Positions 1-8,137 are shown, numbered from the stretch's first letter. The stretch is 64,000 nucleotides of DNA from JAJCYX01 sp965243825 (GCA_965243825.1 CBDEVT010000002.1:1-64000), one strand, 5' to 3'. The notes: generated by a model from the letters alone, not told the origin. Program-made: numbers and translations.

Positions 1-51
1 ATTAGCGCTCGGCAAAGGCTTATAAGCACACTCTTATCTAATCACGGTGTC

Positions 52-65
52 TTAACGTCCGTTAA
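52..65. promoter_or_regulatory. short inverted repeat upstream of pstS
   Basis: TTAAC and GTTAA face each other across a 4-base spacer about 140 bases before the preferred pstS start, in an AT-rich stretch. It could be an operator for a phosphate-responsive regulator, but I recognise no established Pho box here. Position and symmetry are the only evidence. Confidence 0.22.
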
Positions 66-201
66 TAATCCAGCGCTCTAATTACTCCGTCAGTGACATC
101 GCCGTGCCCTTACCACTAAAAGTTGTTTTGACCGGGTATCGGGTTGAGGTATGTCCTACGCGAAGCAATATTCGACAAGTTCTCAAGGAGCGAAAACACA
201 G

Positions 202-1200
202 ATGGCAAGTCAACTAGGCGGCGGCATACGGAGGCGCTGGTTTGCTGCCCTGATGCTTTCCGCGTTTGCGGTCATCGCAGCAGCGTGTGGGAGTGACGAG
301 AATGCGACCGCCACCCCGACTAATACCGGCGGCGCACAGCCGACAAACCCACCGGCGACCCAGGACCTCTCGGGCACTATCCAGATAGACGGTTCATCGA
401 CCGTATTCCCGATCACCCAGGCAGTTGCTGAAGAGTTCCGTGCAGACGGTAACAACGGCGTTCAGATCGTTATCGGTGTCTCTGGAACAGGTGGTGGATT
501 CAAGAGGTTCGTAGTCGGTGAAACTGCGATCTCTAACGCCTCTCGAACCATCAAGGATTCTGAGGCTGAAGAGGCAGCTGCCAACGGCATCGAGTTCATG
601 GAACTTCGAGTTGCTCTAGATGGACTGTCTGTCATGGTCCACCCGGACAACGACTTCGTGACGTGCCTGACCACGGAGGAGTTGAACAGGATCTGGGAGC
701 CAGGTTCCGAAGTAGACAACTGGAGCCAGGTTCGTGATGGATTCCCTGACCGCGAAATTCACCTTTACGGACCTGGAACTGACTCAGGTACCTTCGACTA
801 CTTCACGGATGAGATCAATGGTGAGGAAGGCGCAACCCGTGCTGACTACACACCTTCTGAAGACGACAACGTGCTGGTCCAGGGCATCTCAGGTGACCGT
901 AACTCACTCGGTTACTTCGGATACGCCTACTACGCAGAGAACACGGACCGGCTGAAGCTCGTTGCGATCGATTCTGGCGATGGTTGTGTCGAGCCGACGC
1001 CAGAGACGATCAACGATGGATCATACGCTCCGCTTTCCCGACCGATCTTCATCTACGTGAACATCGCCGAGTTGGAGAAGCCTGAGGTTAAGGCATTCGT
1101 TGAGTACTACATGAACGAAGGTGGAGCGCTGGCTGAGGAAGTTGGCTACGTCGCACTACCGGCTTCTGTGTACCAGGACAACATAACGGCAATACAGTAA
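202..1200 (+). CDS. pstS: phosphate ABC transporter substrate-binding lipoprotein PstS
   Basis: Extracytoplasmic phosphate-binding lipoprotein that would hand phosphate to a Pst ABC permease. A basic n-region and hydrophobic stretch lead to the lipobox AVIAAAC; the mature protein would start at that Cys, followed by a Thr/Pro-rich linker. The binding domain carries the PstS signatures IDGSSTVFPI, GVSGTGGGF and GTDSGTFDYF in the usual order. ATG at 202 has AAGGAG 11 bases upstream. An in-frame ATG at 151 would only lengthen the n-region and has GAGG almost touching it, so 202 is preferred. No pstC, pstA, pstB or phoU follows, and the next genes run the other way; partners may lie before the window. 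A binder of another tetrahedral oxyanion is possible but less likely. Confidence 0.9.
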   Translation: MASQLGGGIRRRWFAALMLSAFAVIAAACGSDENATATPTNTGGAQPTNPPATQDLSGTIQIDGSSTVFPITQAVAEEFRADGNNGVQIVIGVSGTGGGFKRFVVGETAISNASRTIKDSEAEEAAANGIEFMELRVALDGLSVMVHPDNDFVTCLTTEELNRIWEPGSEVDNWSQVRDGFPDREIHLYGPGTDSGTFDYFTDEINGEEGATRADYTPSEDDNVLVQGISGDRNSLGYFGYAYYAENTDRLKLVAIDSGDGCVEPTPETINDGSYAPLSRPIFIYVNIAELEKPEVKAFVEYYMNEGGALAEEVGYVALPASVYQDNITAIQ

Positions 1201-1277
1201 GCAGAGCAGGGCAGGGGCGTCGGCTCTCAACCTCCGGAGCCTGGTGATGTCTGGCCCTCTTTGCTGGCATAGCAATC

Positions 1278-1308
1278 GCAGCCCCGCAAGCCATGTATGC
1301 GGGGCTGC
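1278..1308 (+). terminator. strong hairpin after pstS
   Basis: GCAGCCCCGCA pairs perfectly with TGCGGGGCTGC (11 bp) around a 9-base loop, 78 bases after the pstS stop. No T-run follows, so this is either a factor-dependent terminator or an mRNA 3'-end stabiliser. It fits pstS being transcribed alone. Confidence 0.55.
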
Positions 1309-1658
1309 ATCGCGCGTTGAGACTTAATTAGAAAGATCTCGAGTAAGCGATCCCATCACTTTCAAGCGGTATCCGACAGACTGGTCGAGTGTTTTGACGT
1401 CGTAGCTAATCGCGGTCGATATTCACGTAGAGCAGACTCGGACTCATAACGACTCGATCTAGTTGTCGAATAGAGCCGCTCTGGACTACCGAGTTTGATT
1501 TGGTCTATGCGGTGAAGGCCAGCAGATTGGTCAGTCTTAACCTGTAACAGGGAAATCACGGCTAGGATCGACCTTGTAGTGGACATCCAAGACATGAAAC
1601 GGTGGGGCGCATGAGGCCAACTGAATCTCGTGCAATTCTTCAGTGTTCAAGGTGCTTG
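1309..1658. other. intergenic, no gene seen
   Basis: About 350 bases between the pstS hairpin and the convergent cbiO stop. The open frames here have no ribosome site and no recognisable protein sequence. I see no repeat, tRNA or riboswitch. Confidence 0.5.
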
Positions 1659-2399
1659 CTACAGGCCGCAACGCTCCATTAGCTCAGCGTCCGATGTAAT
1701 CTCTTCGGTCAGGCCATCTGCAACCACCCTGCCTCCTGACATGATGACCGTACGCGGGAGGACCTCTCTAGCCAGGTCGATGTCATGAGTCGCGATCAGC
1801 AGTGTTTGCGGAAGTCTTTCAAGCAGCGCGATCAGACCGCGCCTTGCACGCGGATCAAGCCCTGCTGAAGGCTCGTCAGCGACGATGATCTCTGGCTGCA
1901 TCGAAAGCACAGTTGCGATTGCCGCACGACGCTTCTCGCCGCCGCTGAGGTGGTATGGCGCGCGATCTTCAAGCCCGCCTAGCCCCACATCTGCCAGTGC
2001 TGTCTGTGTCCGCTTACGCACTTCGTCCATACCAAGGCCCATGTGTATTGGACCGAACGCCACATCCTCCCCGACCGTGTTCGAGAAGAGTTGATCGTCC
2101 GAGTCCTGGAACACTAGCCCGACCCGCGCCCGGATTTTCTTCATCAGCTTCTTGTCACCGTGGTCCAGGGCCTGGCCCATCACCTCTACAGTGCCCTCAC
2201 CATCGAGCAGGCCGTTCAAGTGCAGCATCAGTGTTGATTTGCCAGCGCCGTTCGGGCCAAGCAGAGCGACCTTCTCGCCTGCGCTGACGCGAAGTTCAAC
2301 CCCATTGAGTGCAGGCTGATCCGCTGCGCCGTTCATATAGGTGTAACGGAGACCGGTGACCTGTATCGCTGGTAGGGTCGGCGCAGGAGATGTGCTCAT
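1659..2399 (-). CDS. cbiO: cobalt/nickel ECF transporter ATPase CbiO
   Basis: ATPase subunit of an energy-coupling-factor type metal uptake system. The 246-aa protein has Walker A GPNGAGKST (residues 48-56), signature LSGGEKRR, Walker B IIVADEPSAGLDP and switch histidine in ATHD: a complete single-domain ABC ATPase of normal length. It is the last gene of a leftward operon (fur, cbiM, cbiN-like, cbiQ, cbiO), and its ATG overlaps the cbiQ stop by one base, so translation is probably coupled. The metal cannot be read from this subunit; context gives cobalt or nickel. Confidence 0.9.
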   Translation of the reverse strand: MSTSPAPTLPAIQVTGLRYTYMNGAADQPALNGVELRVSAGEKVALLGPNGAGKSTLMLHLNGLLDGEGTVEVMGQALDHGDKKLMKKIRARVGLVFQDSDDQLFSNTVGEDVAFGPIHMGLGMDEVRKRTQTALADVGLGGLEDRAPYHLSGGEKRRAAIATVLSMQPEIIVADEPSAGLDPRARRGLIALLERLPQTLLIATHDIDLAREVLPRTVIMSGGRVVADGLTEEITSDAELMERCGL

Positions 2400-3238
2400 C
2401 AGACCAGTCTCGCGAAGGTCGCAGCCACCAAGAGCGCAGCGACAACCGCGACGGCCATCACCATCTCTACTCGTCCCATCGACAATTGGCCCGGAGCGAA
2501 CATGGCTCCATCGTAGCCACGTGCCAGCATTGCCATATAGACACGCTCACTGCGGTCGAAGGTTCGGACGAACAGCGACCCCGCCATATGCCCGGTGACA
2601 CGAGCCCGCCAACGGATACTCCCGCCTGCCCGTGCCCCTTCCGTTGCGGCTGAGCGCGCTCGTCTCGCCACAATCATTCGCTGTGCCTCGCCTAGAAGCA
2701 GGAACAGGTAGCGGTACATCATCGCAACCACGGCCAGCAGCAGCTCTGGCACGCGGAACCAGTGCAGTGCGGCAACTATGTCCATGAACCTGGTCGTCGC
2801 CGTTAGCAGCACAGCGGCCGTGACGGCGATCCACGACTTGAGCATGATGGTTGCCAGGAACTCGAGCCCTTCACGGGTCGGCGTTAGCGTGACAAAACCG
2901 GCGCTCCACGTGGCGATTGGCTCTCCGCTGCGGGTGAATACAGATGGCACCGCGATCAACACGAATGGCAGTGCGATGAATGTGCGGCGCAGTATCCTGA
3001 CTGGCGATATGCCGGCCGTCAGCACGGTAACCCAGGCGACTGCAAAAAAACCGGCTATGAACGGCCAACTGGCTATCGGAAGAGTGGTCAGGGCGACGAT
3101 GAACAGCACGGTGAGGCCGGTCTTGACCCGCGGGTCGGCCCTGTGGACCGCGCTTGAACCTGGAATGTAGCGGTCGAGTGCGACTGTTCCGGCGGCCACC
3201 TCAGCCCGATGCCTGTCCGGTCGAAGTCCTGCTGCCAT
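2399..3238 (-). CDS. cbiQ: ECF metal transporter transmembrane subunit CbiQ
   Basis: Integral membrane T-component that couples CbiO to the CbiM substrate subunit. The protein begins with a conserved ADPRVK block and has about six hydrophobic segments. The coupling-helix region has the family motifs MYRYLFLLLGEAQRMIVARR and a later RGYDG. The start is uncertain: a TTG at 3271 is open, the ATG at 3238 has GAAGGA touching it, and a GTG at 3199 lies one base after the cbiN-like stop. I list the ATG. All choices leave the conserved core intact. Translation appears coupled to both neighbours. Confidence 0.85.
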   Translation of the reverse strand: MAAGLRPDRHRAEVAAGTVALDRYIPGSSAVHRADPRVKTGLTVLFIVALTTLPIASWPFIAGFFAVAWVTVLTAGISPVRILRRTFIALPFVLIAVPSVFTRSGEPIATWSAGFVTLTPTREGLEFLATIMLKSWIAVTAAVLLTATTRFMDIVAALHWFRVPELLLAVVAMMYRYLFLLLGEAQRMIVARRARSAATEGARAGGSIRWRARVTGHMAGSLFVRTFDRSERVYMAMLARGYDGAMFAPGQLSMGRVEMVMAVAVVAALLVAATFARLV

Positions 3239-3512
3239 TCCTTCGGTGAACGATGTATGCGGTCCCTGCAACGATCACCATCATTGCTGTCACCCCAATC
3301 CAGCCAGCAAGAATGGTGGCCAGCGTTTCGTTCTCTATTCCCGGAAATACGTAGTCTGCGATTATCGAATAAGGTGCGTCGTCACCATCGTCGATGAAGC
3401 CTTTGTCCTCAGCAACGCGCTCCAGGCCATCGGGGTCAGGTGATGCGAGCGGCGCGATGAGCACAAGAGCCATGGCGATCAGGTATCCGGCGATCCACCA
3501 TTTGAACTTCAT
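3201..3512 (-). CDS. PDGLE-domain metal transport accessory protein (CbiN-like)
   Basis: Small 103-aa membrane protein with an N-terminal transmembrane helix, the defining motif SPDPDGLERVAEDKGF, an extracytoplasmic loop and a second helix near the C-terminus. PDGLE proteins take the CbiN position in many cobalt/nickel ECF systems and help metal capture through the extracellular loop; this is family knowledge, not shown here. It lies between cbiM and cbiQ, overlaps the cbiM stop by 4 bases, and so belongs to the same transcript. The loop carries many acidic residues, compatible with metal guidance. Confidence 0.82.
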   Translation of the reverse strand: MKFKWWIAGYLIAMALVLIAPLASPDPDGLERVAEDKGFIDDGDDAPYSIIADYVFPGIENETLATILAGWIGVTAMMVIVAGTAYIVHRRNGSRTSTGQASG

Positions 3513-4213
3513 TCGACCACCGCTTCCGGAACGACCCGGCCAATACGGAATAGCTCTTTTCGGGAGTTGTAAAGGACGGTCAAAGCGGCAGCGGTTATGA
3601 GCGCCTCACCTATGCCTATCAATGCGTGGACCCCAAGCATCGCGGGTGCAGCTACCGAGAACGGTGACGTGCCAGACAGACTCAGTTGCACAGTGGCTGC
3701 CAATGCCCCGGCTTCAACCGACAGCCATGCAGCAACACCGGCGAGCACAACAAGCGAACTTCGCGAGCTAACAAACGGCCGACCGGCCCTGAAAACTCCG
3801 TACGCCACGAACACCGGTATCACCGCCATGTTGAGCATGTTCGCGCCCATCACCACGAGCCCGCCGTCCTGGAACATGAGCGCCTGAAACGAGACGACAG
3901 CCACCATCACGATCAACGCCGCCGCAGGTCCAAGCACGATGGCGGCAAGCGCTGCACCAATGAGGTGACCGGAGGTGCCAGCGGCGACAGGGAAGTTGAA
4001 CATCTGGGCGGCGAAAATGAATGCTGCGAACACACCAAGTGCAGGGACCATGCGCTCGCTGAGTTGTCGCCCTGCAACCCGCAGCGCGGCGAAAATGAAA
4101 ACGGCTGCGACTCCCCACGACACAGACGAAACGGCGATGCTGAAAAAGCCGTCAGGAGCGTGGAGAGATCGCACACCGGTAGCTCGTAAAAGATTCCAAT
4201 CAGTCAACATCAT
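3509..4213 (-). CDS. cbiM: cobalt/nickel ECF substrate-specific subunit CbiM
   Basis: Multi-pass membrane protein that binds the metal in a CbiMNQO system. It has the CbiM-type HAPDGFF start motif, a GTSGHLIGAALAAIVLGP block with the second metal-site histidine, and seven or so hydrophobic segments. ATG at 4213 overlaps the fur stop as ATGA, so it is probably translationally coupled to fur. This places about 17 residues before the HAPDG motif. In characterised CbiM/NikM proteins the His is residue 2 and the free N-terminus helps bind metal. The codon before His is CTC, which is not a start, so this geometry must differ unless the N-terminus is cleaved. Confidence 0.87.
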   Translation of the reverse strand: MMLTDWNLLRATGVRSLHAPDGFFSIAVSSVSWGVAAVFIFAALRVAGRQLSERMVPALGVFAAFIFAAQMFNFPVAAGTSGHLIGAALAAIVLGPAAALIVMVAVVSFQALMFQDGGLVVMGANMLNMAVIPVFVAYGVFRAGRPFVSSRSSLVVLAGVAAWLSVEAGALAATVQLSLSGTSPFSVAAPAMLGVHALIGIGEALITAAALTVLYNSRKELFRIGRVVPEAVVE

Positions 4214-4710
4214 TTGGTCTGCCCGCTTCGCCTCGCGCTGCGGCACCTGTCGCAGGTGCCAGAAACGACCATGTGCGTGGCGTCCGCTTCAAAATCGTGG
4301 CTCTGCGCGACGGATGCAACGAACCGGTCAACCAGTCCGTCGTCGAGAGGCAGCACCCTGTCACATTCGTTGCAGTGCAAGTGATGGTGGTTCGATCCGC
4401 CCAGCCACTCGTAAGACGCTTCGCCGCTTCCGAACCTTGACTCCGCAACAAGACCAGAATCACGTAGATCAGCAAGGACGCGGTATACGGTCGACTGGTC
4501 GATATGCGCTCCTGCCTCTCCAACAGCCGAAAGCACATCGGTAGCGGTCATGTGCATGCTTCCGTGTTGAAGCACGGAGACTACGGTCAGTCGGGCATGT
4601 GTGACCCGCTTGCCAGCTGACCTGATAAGGACGGCCGGGTCGTCATGGTGTAGAGCCAAAATTAGTTCCTGCAAATATTCGCAACACCGAGGGTTCGCAA
4701 AGGATGTCAC
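4210..4710 (-). CDS. Fur-family metal-responsive repressor
   Basis: Winged-helix metalloregulator of the Fur/Zur/Nur group, first gene of the metal-uptake operon and probably its own regulator. The DNA-binding half includes HIDQSTVYRVLADLRDSGLV. The dimerisation half has HHHLHCNEC and later GTCDRC, giving two CxxC knuckles for the structural zinc and a His cluster for the sensing site. The 166-aa length is slightly long, with about 25 extra residues at the N-terminus. The start codon is GTG; an internal TTG before the ELILALHH segment is an alternative. Linkage to CbiMNQO suggests nickel or cobalt sensing, but family members cannot be told apart by sequence alone. Confidence 0.85.
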   Translation of the reverse strand: MTSFANPRCCEYLQELILALHHDDPAVLIRSAGKRVTHARLTVVSVLQHGSMHMTATDVLSAVGEAGAHIDQSTVYRVLADLRDSGLVAESRFGSGEASYEWLGGSNHHHLHCNECDRVLPLDDGLVDRFVASVAQSHDFEADATHMVVSGTCDRCRSARRSGQTK

Positions 4711-5066
4711 AGGCCTGTCGGGCCGTCAAGGAAGGTGCTCAGCGAAACAAAAGACACCGCTTTCCCTTAGCGGGTTCGGTGGAGCAACAGGTCCCTTAAT
4801 TCGCAAGGCAGATGAATATGTATTCCCGCTGGAGACGGGGGAGAGCCGAACTCGGTGATGAACACCGATCCTTCAATTCCGTGTGACGCAGCGTCTCCGA
4901 CTAAGCTCCGGCTAAGCATTAATGCGTAGTCACACTACGTCGTTTTTTTGTCGACCCTCGAGGTAGCCGGTAGCTACGGTTTTCTGCGCCGCAGAGACCA
5001 CACGTTTAGCGCAGATACGTGGTTCGCCTTGGCGGCAATCATTCGCCAGCATCAGGAGATAGGAAG
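4711..5066. promoter_or_regulatory. divergent regulatory region between fur-cbi operon and small secreted gene
   Basis: This 356-base gap separates two divergently read genes and should hold both promoters. It contains two tandem 11-base repeats, CTCCGACTAAG at 4895-4905 and CTCCGGCTAAG at 4906-4916, one helical turn apart. A palindrome GCATTAATGC overlaps the last base of the repeats at 4916-4925. Next comes a hairpin GCGTAGT/ACTACGT (4924-4940) followed by seven Ts (4943-4949). The repeats and palindrome are the best candidates for metal-repressor operators. I looked for a cobalamin riboswitch and did not find its conserved boxes. Confidence 0.4.
4924..4949 (+). terminator. hairpin plus T-run with no gene in front
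   Basis: A 7-bp stem (GCGTAGT/ACTACGT, 3-base loop) followed by CG and TTTTTTT, the layout of a rightward intrinsic terminator. No rightward gene ends here. It would fit an attenuator in the leader of the 5067 gene, the end of an unannotated short RNA, or a barrier to antisense reading. Confidence 0.4.
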
Positions 5067-5303
5067 ATGAAAAAATTCATAGCACTGGCTCTCGCCGTGG
5101 CTGTGTTTGCTGTAGCAGGATCAACTGGGTCTGTCCTAGCCTTTGAGCCCCCATCTGACCCCAACAACAACTTTACCTGTGAAGGTGGACCGGTCGCTGG
5201 TCATCCCGGTTCAAACGGCTTGAGCACCGCGATGGGTAACGCGTCTTCACGCACCGCGTGGAGCGCAGCAGACGCTTCAGATCAGATCGAAGTCTGCCCG
5301 TAG
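5067..5303 (+). CDS. small secreted protein, unknown
   Basis: 78-aa protein with a textbook signal peptide: MKK, a long Ala/Val/Leu stretch, and a likely cleavage after SVLA. The predicted mature part is only about 54 residues, rich in Gly, Ser and Asn, with exactly two cysteines (FTCEGG and the penultimate VCP), which could form a disulfide. ATG at 5067 follows AGGAGATAGGAAG; the longer in-frame start at 5019 has nothing comparable. It stands alone between a regulatory region and a strong hairpin. I do not recognise the family. It is unlikely to be a shadow gene, because signal peptide, ribosome site and terminator all agree. Confidence 0.7.
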   Translation: MKKFIALALAVAVFAVAGSTGSVLAFEPPSDPNNNFTCEGGPVAGHPGSNGLSTAMGNASSRTAWSAADASDQIEVCP

Positions 5304-5330
5304 TAGCGGATTCAACTGAAACGGATATCG

Positions 5331-5369
5331 CAACAGGCCCCGGTCAACATCGTCGACCGGGGCCTGTTG
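5331..5369 (+). terminator. long perfect hairpin after small secreted gene
   Basis: CAACAGGCCCCGGTC pairs over all 15 bases with GACCGGGGCCTGTTG around a 9-base loop, 27 bases after the stop codon. No T-run follows, as with the pstS hairpin. Confidence 0.6.
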
Positions 5370-5560
5370 ACTGTAGACACGAAGAAAGTTACTCGTTCTG
5401 GTCCGGCAACAGTGTGGAATAAATCCTGCAAGTTCGAATTGAATATTCCGCCTCACGCTCCTTGCGGCGAAAAGGCTTTAGGTTAGAATCCCGCGCTGCA
5501 GATGCCACTCTGACAGTATCCCAGATTACTTCGCCTAATCTGCAAAGTGAAAGCAGGAAA

Positions 5561-6313
5561 ATGCCTGACACTCCCATCTATGACCTGCTCCGTTTCACCA
5601 TGGCAGATATGACCCGCTGTGGCGCCGCGCTGCGCCAGATGGTGGACGGCGCAGACTCGATGGAGACTGTCGCTAACCGCATTGTCAAACATCTGTATGA
5701 AGGTATCGTCGACCCGGATAATGGCAGGCCCTGCTCGGCCTTAGTCAGACTATTCAAAACCCATCCGTATTCTGACCTCCCGCAGAACCTCCGCACCTTC
5801 GCTTCCGGTCTTGCGGACGAGAGTCAACTCGACCCTGGTTCAACATGTCTTACATTGCTCGCAACCCAAGGCGCAAAAGAGGAATGGAACTCTCGACACA
5901 CTTCTCATGGACACAAGGCAATTCCATTGGCCAGCGAGGAGATGGTCCATGCCTTCCCAATGATCTCCAACCTTGTAAGTCAGTTCGGCATCAAGGCTTC
6001 GGATTTCATTAACCCGCACCCTCAGGTATTCGTCGACCAGAATCAGACCACCTATAACGTCTTCTACGAAGAGAACGCCCCTCAAAGTGAATTTATTGTG
6101 GCACAGGAAGACTTTGTGAAGCCCGAATCCGTCCGGTCATGCCTGGGCTTTGGCGGTATGCTCCCCTCCGGTAATTTCTATGCGGTAATCCTCTTTACTC
6201 GAGCGCCGGTCTTGCCTCATGTTGCAGCCATGTTCAGAACAATCTCTCTGAGCGTAAAGGTCGCACTAATACCCTTTGAAGACCGGGTCTTTGCGACGAC
6301 GGAGGGATCATGA
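5561..6313 (+). CDS. conserved cytosolic protein linked to a two-component pair, function unknown
   Basis: 250-aa soluble protein with no signal peptide or membrane segment. I recall a family that sits beside PAS/GAF histidine kinases, starting with a YDLLRFTMADMTRCG block and containing VKHLYEGIVD, ALVRLFKTHPY, EWNSR, GHKAIPL and LGFGGMLPSGNFYAVILF; all are present. The LGFGG...YAVILF segment resembles a GAF/PAS-like strand pattern, so it may be a sensory partner; this is inference. ATG at 5561 follows AGCAGGAAA; upstream in-frame codons back to 5462 lack a ribosome site. The stop overlaps the kinase start as ATGA, pointing to coupled synthesis. Confidence 0.72.
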   Translation: MPDTPIYDLLRFTMADMTRCGAALRQMVDGADSMETVANRIVKHLYEGIVDPDNGRPCSALVRLFKTHPYSDLPQNLRTFASGLADESQLDPGSTCLTLLATQGAKEEWNSRHTSHGHKAIPLASEEMVHAFPMISNLVSQFGIKASDFINPHPQVFVDQNQTTYNVFYEENAPQSEFIVAQEDFVKPESVRSCLGFGGMLPSGNFYAVILFTRAPVLPHVAAMFRTISLSVKVALIPFEDRVFATTEGS

Positions 6314-7458
6314 CAAGCGTGCCTCAATCTCAACATATTCAAGATCCCAATACGCTGGCTGCACTTAACAGTGCGCTCGAACAGCTGTTGGAGGCACAGG
6401 AAAAGACAGTAATAGAGCAGTCAGACAGGCTCGAACGTGAGCGACTGGAACTCTACCAACGGATATTCGACTACTCGAACGACGCCATAATCGTTAGCGA
6501 TCCCATCGGCGATAACATTTTGGACGCCAATCCGAGAGCAGAAGCGTTGCTGGCCTATCAACGTGACGAATTGATCGGATCCAGGATTACAGCTATTCAC
6601 CCGTCTGATTTCTCCGCACTCAACCAATTCGCCGAGTCCGTAATCAGTCATGGTTCAGGTTGGACAGATGAACTAACCTGCGTCAGGCGAGACGGAGTGG
6701 AGATCCCGGCAGAAATCTCGGCGTCGGCGATCTACGTTGACGGGCGTCCATGTTTGCTGGCCATGGTGCGCGACATAAGTGAGCGCAAAGAGGCTGAGGA
6801 CACAGCGCGACAGATGGCGGTAGAAGGAGAACGACACCGTCTGGCAAGAGAGCTTCATGATTCCGTCACCCAGTCTCTATACAGCCTTGTCTTGTTCGCC
6901 GAATCAGGCCGTCGAGCGGCTGCTGCGGGTGAGACGTCCCGCGCGAGCATGAATTTCACTAACGTTGCTCGTTCGGCGCAGCAGGCCCTTAAAGAGATGC
7001 GGCTTCTAGTCCATCAACTGCGGCCGTCTGAGTTTGACCAGGGAGGCCTTGCCGGAGCTATACAGAGACGGCTGGAGATGGTGGAGCGCAGAGCCGGAGT
7101 CAGTGCAAACCTGGTGACAGACGGTCACGCTGAGGTAGATGCCGAGATCGAATACGAGTTGTTTTCTGTGGTTCAGGAGGCCCTGAACAATTCTCTTAAG
7201 CACGCCCGCGCGCGAACGGTGGATGTATCTATTCAGTACGGCGCTGACCAACTTGAGTTTTCCGTAACGGACAACGGCGTCGGATTTGATCGCGAGGAGC
7301 TCAACAACCAGGGTGGAATGGGCCTGAGCAATATCGCCGATCGAATAGCCAGACTACGTGGAACCATTGAGATAGATTCCGAGACGGGAAAAGGGACATC
7401 AGTTTCGGGTTCAATACCGATCGGAGTCAGCGTGAGCACGGAAATTGGGCGGACTTAA
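6310..7458 (+). CDS. cytosolic PAS-domain histidine kinase, NarX/DesK-type transmitter
   Basis: Soluble sensor kinase of 382 aa. An N-terminal coiled-coil segment (about 20-50) precedes a PAS domain (about 48-160, with FDYSNDAIIVSDP and a PAC-like CLLAMVRDISERKEAE). A HisKA_3 dimerisation domain follows with phospho-acceptor H183 in RLARELHDSVTQSL, then an HATPase_c domain with QEALNNSLKHA, DNGVGFD and GMGLSNIADR. No membrane segments, so it senses inside the cell, perhaps with the preceding gene. The response regulator gene starts at the stop of this one, so the three form one operon. The ligand is unknown. Confidence 0.9.
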   Translation: MTSVPQSQHIQDPNTLAALNSALEQLLEAQEKTVIEQSDRLERERLELYQRIFDYSNDAIIVSDPIGDNILDANPRAEALLAYQRDELIGSRITAIHPSDFSALNQFAESVISHGSGWTDELTCVRRDGVEIPAEISASAIYVDGRPCLLAMVRDISERKEAEDTARQMAVEGERHRLARELHDSVTQSLYSLVLFAESGRRAAAAGETSRASMNFTNVARSAQQALKEMRLLVHQLRPSEFDQGGLAGAIQRRLEMVERRAGVSANLVTDGHAEVDAEIEYELFSVVQEALNNSLKHARARTVDVSIQYGADQLEFSVTDNGVGFDREELNNQGGMGLSNIADRIARLRGTIEIDSETGKGTSVSGSIPIGVSVSTEIGRT

Positions 7459-7462
7459 ATTG

Positions 7463-8107
7463 GTGCGACTGTTAGTCGCTGACGATCACGTAGTCGTCCG
7501 GGAAGGCCTGACCTCACTGCTCACTTCGGAGCCAGGATTCGAGGTTGTTGGTCAGGCATCCAATGGGATTGAAGCCGTGGCCATGGCAGCCGATGTTCAC
7601 CCAGACGTGGTCCTGATGGACATGATCATGCCCGGGATGGATGGTCTGGAGGCTATAAAGGCGATTACTGCAGAGAACTCAGACATCCGGATCCTCGTCC
7701 TCACCAGTTCCTATGAAAATCGATATGTAATACCGGCCGTTAAGGCAGGGGCACTCGGATATCTCCTCAAAGAATCGTCCGCAGATGAATTAATCCATGC
7801 CATCAGAGAGGTATCCGAGGGCAGACCGTTTCTCCAGCCATCGCTGGGTTCACAAATCGTCAATCTGCTGGCCAGCGAGAGCTACGAAGATAATTCTGTG
7901 GACCCGTTGACAGAGCGCGAAATCGATGTCCTCAAGCATGTGGCAAACGGTGAGTCTAACCAGCAGATAGCAGAAGCGTTGCACCTTAGTGAGCGGACTG
8001 TCGGCACCCATGTAACGAACATACTGAGCAAGCTCGGCCTCGAAAACAGAACTCAGGCCGCGCTTTACGCGCTGCGGCGCGGTGTTGCAAAACTCTCATC
8101 CGGGTAG
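7463..8107 (+). CDS. NarL/FixJ-type response regulator
   Basis: Transcription factor partner of the preceding kinase. The receiver domain begins RLLVADDHVVVREGL, with phospho-acceptor D53 in VVLMDMIMPGMDG and the conserved Lys in YLLKES. The C-terminal LuxR-type helix-turn-helix runs through DPLTEREIDVLKHVANGESN and ERTVGTHVTNILSKLGL. The start is ambiguous: TTG 7460 and GTG 7463 follow GGCGG, and a longer TTG frame opens at 7445 inside the kinase gene. GTG 7463 begins at the conserved core and is preferred. Any choice couples it to the kinase stop at 7458. The target genes are not evident. Confidence 0.9.
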   Translation: MRLLVADDHVVVREGLTSLLTSEPGFEVVGQASNGIEAVAMAADVHPDVVLMDMIMPGMDGLEAIKAITAENSDIRILVLTSSYENRYVIPAVKAGALGYLLKESSADELIHAIREVSEGRPFLQPSLGSQIVNLLASESYEDNSVDPLTEREIDVLKHVANGESNQQIAEALHLSERTVGTHVTNILSKLGLENRTQAALYALRRGVAKLSSG

Positions 8108-8137
8108 GCATATCCGATTGTCGTGAGTCCTACGTGA

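Noticed and set aside
1362..1595. 77-codon leftward frame after pstS
   Set aside because: No ribosome site, no recognisable motif, and placed in a gap with no partner gene.
4711..4960. Cobalamin or NiCo riboswitch upstream of fur-cbi
   Set aside because: GGGAA and GGTG-like fragments occur, but the B12 box and other conserved segments are absent on either strand.
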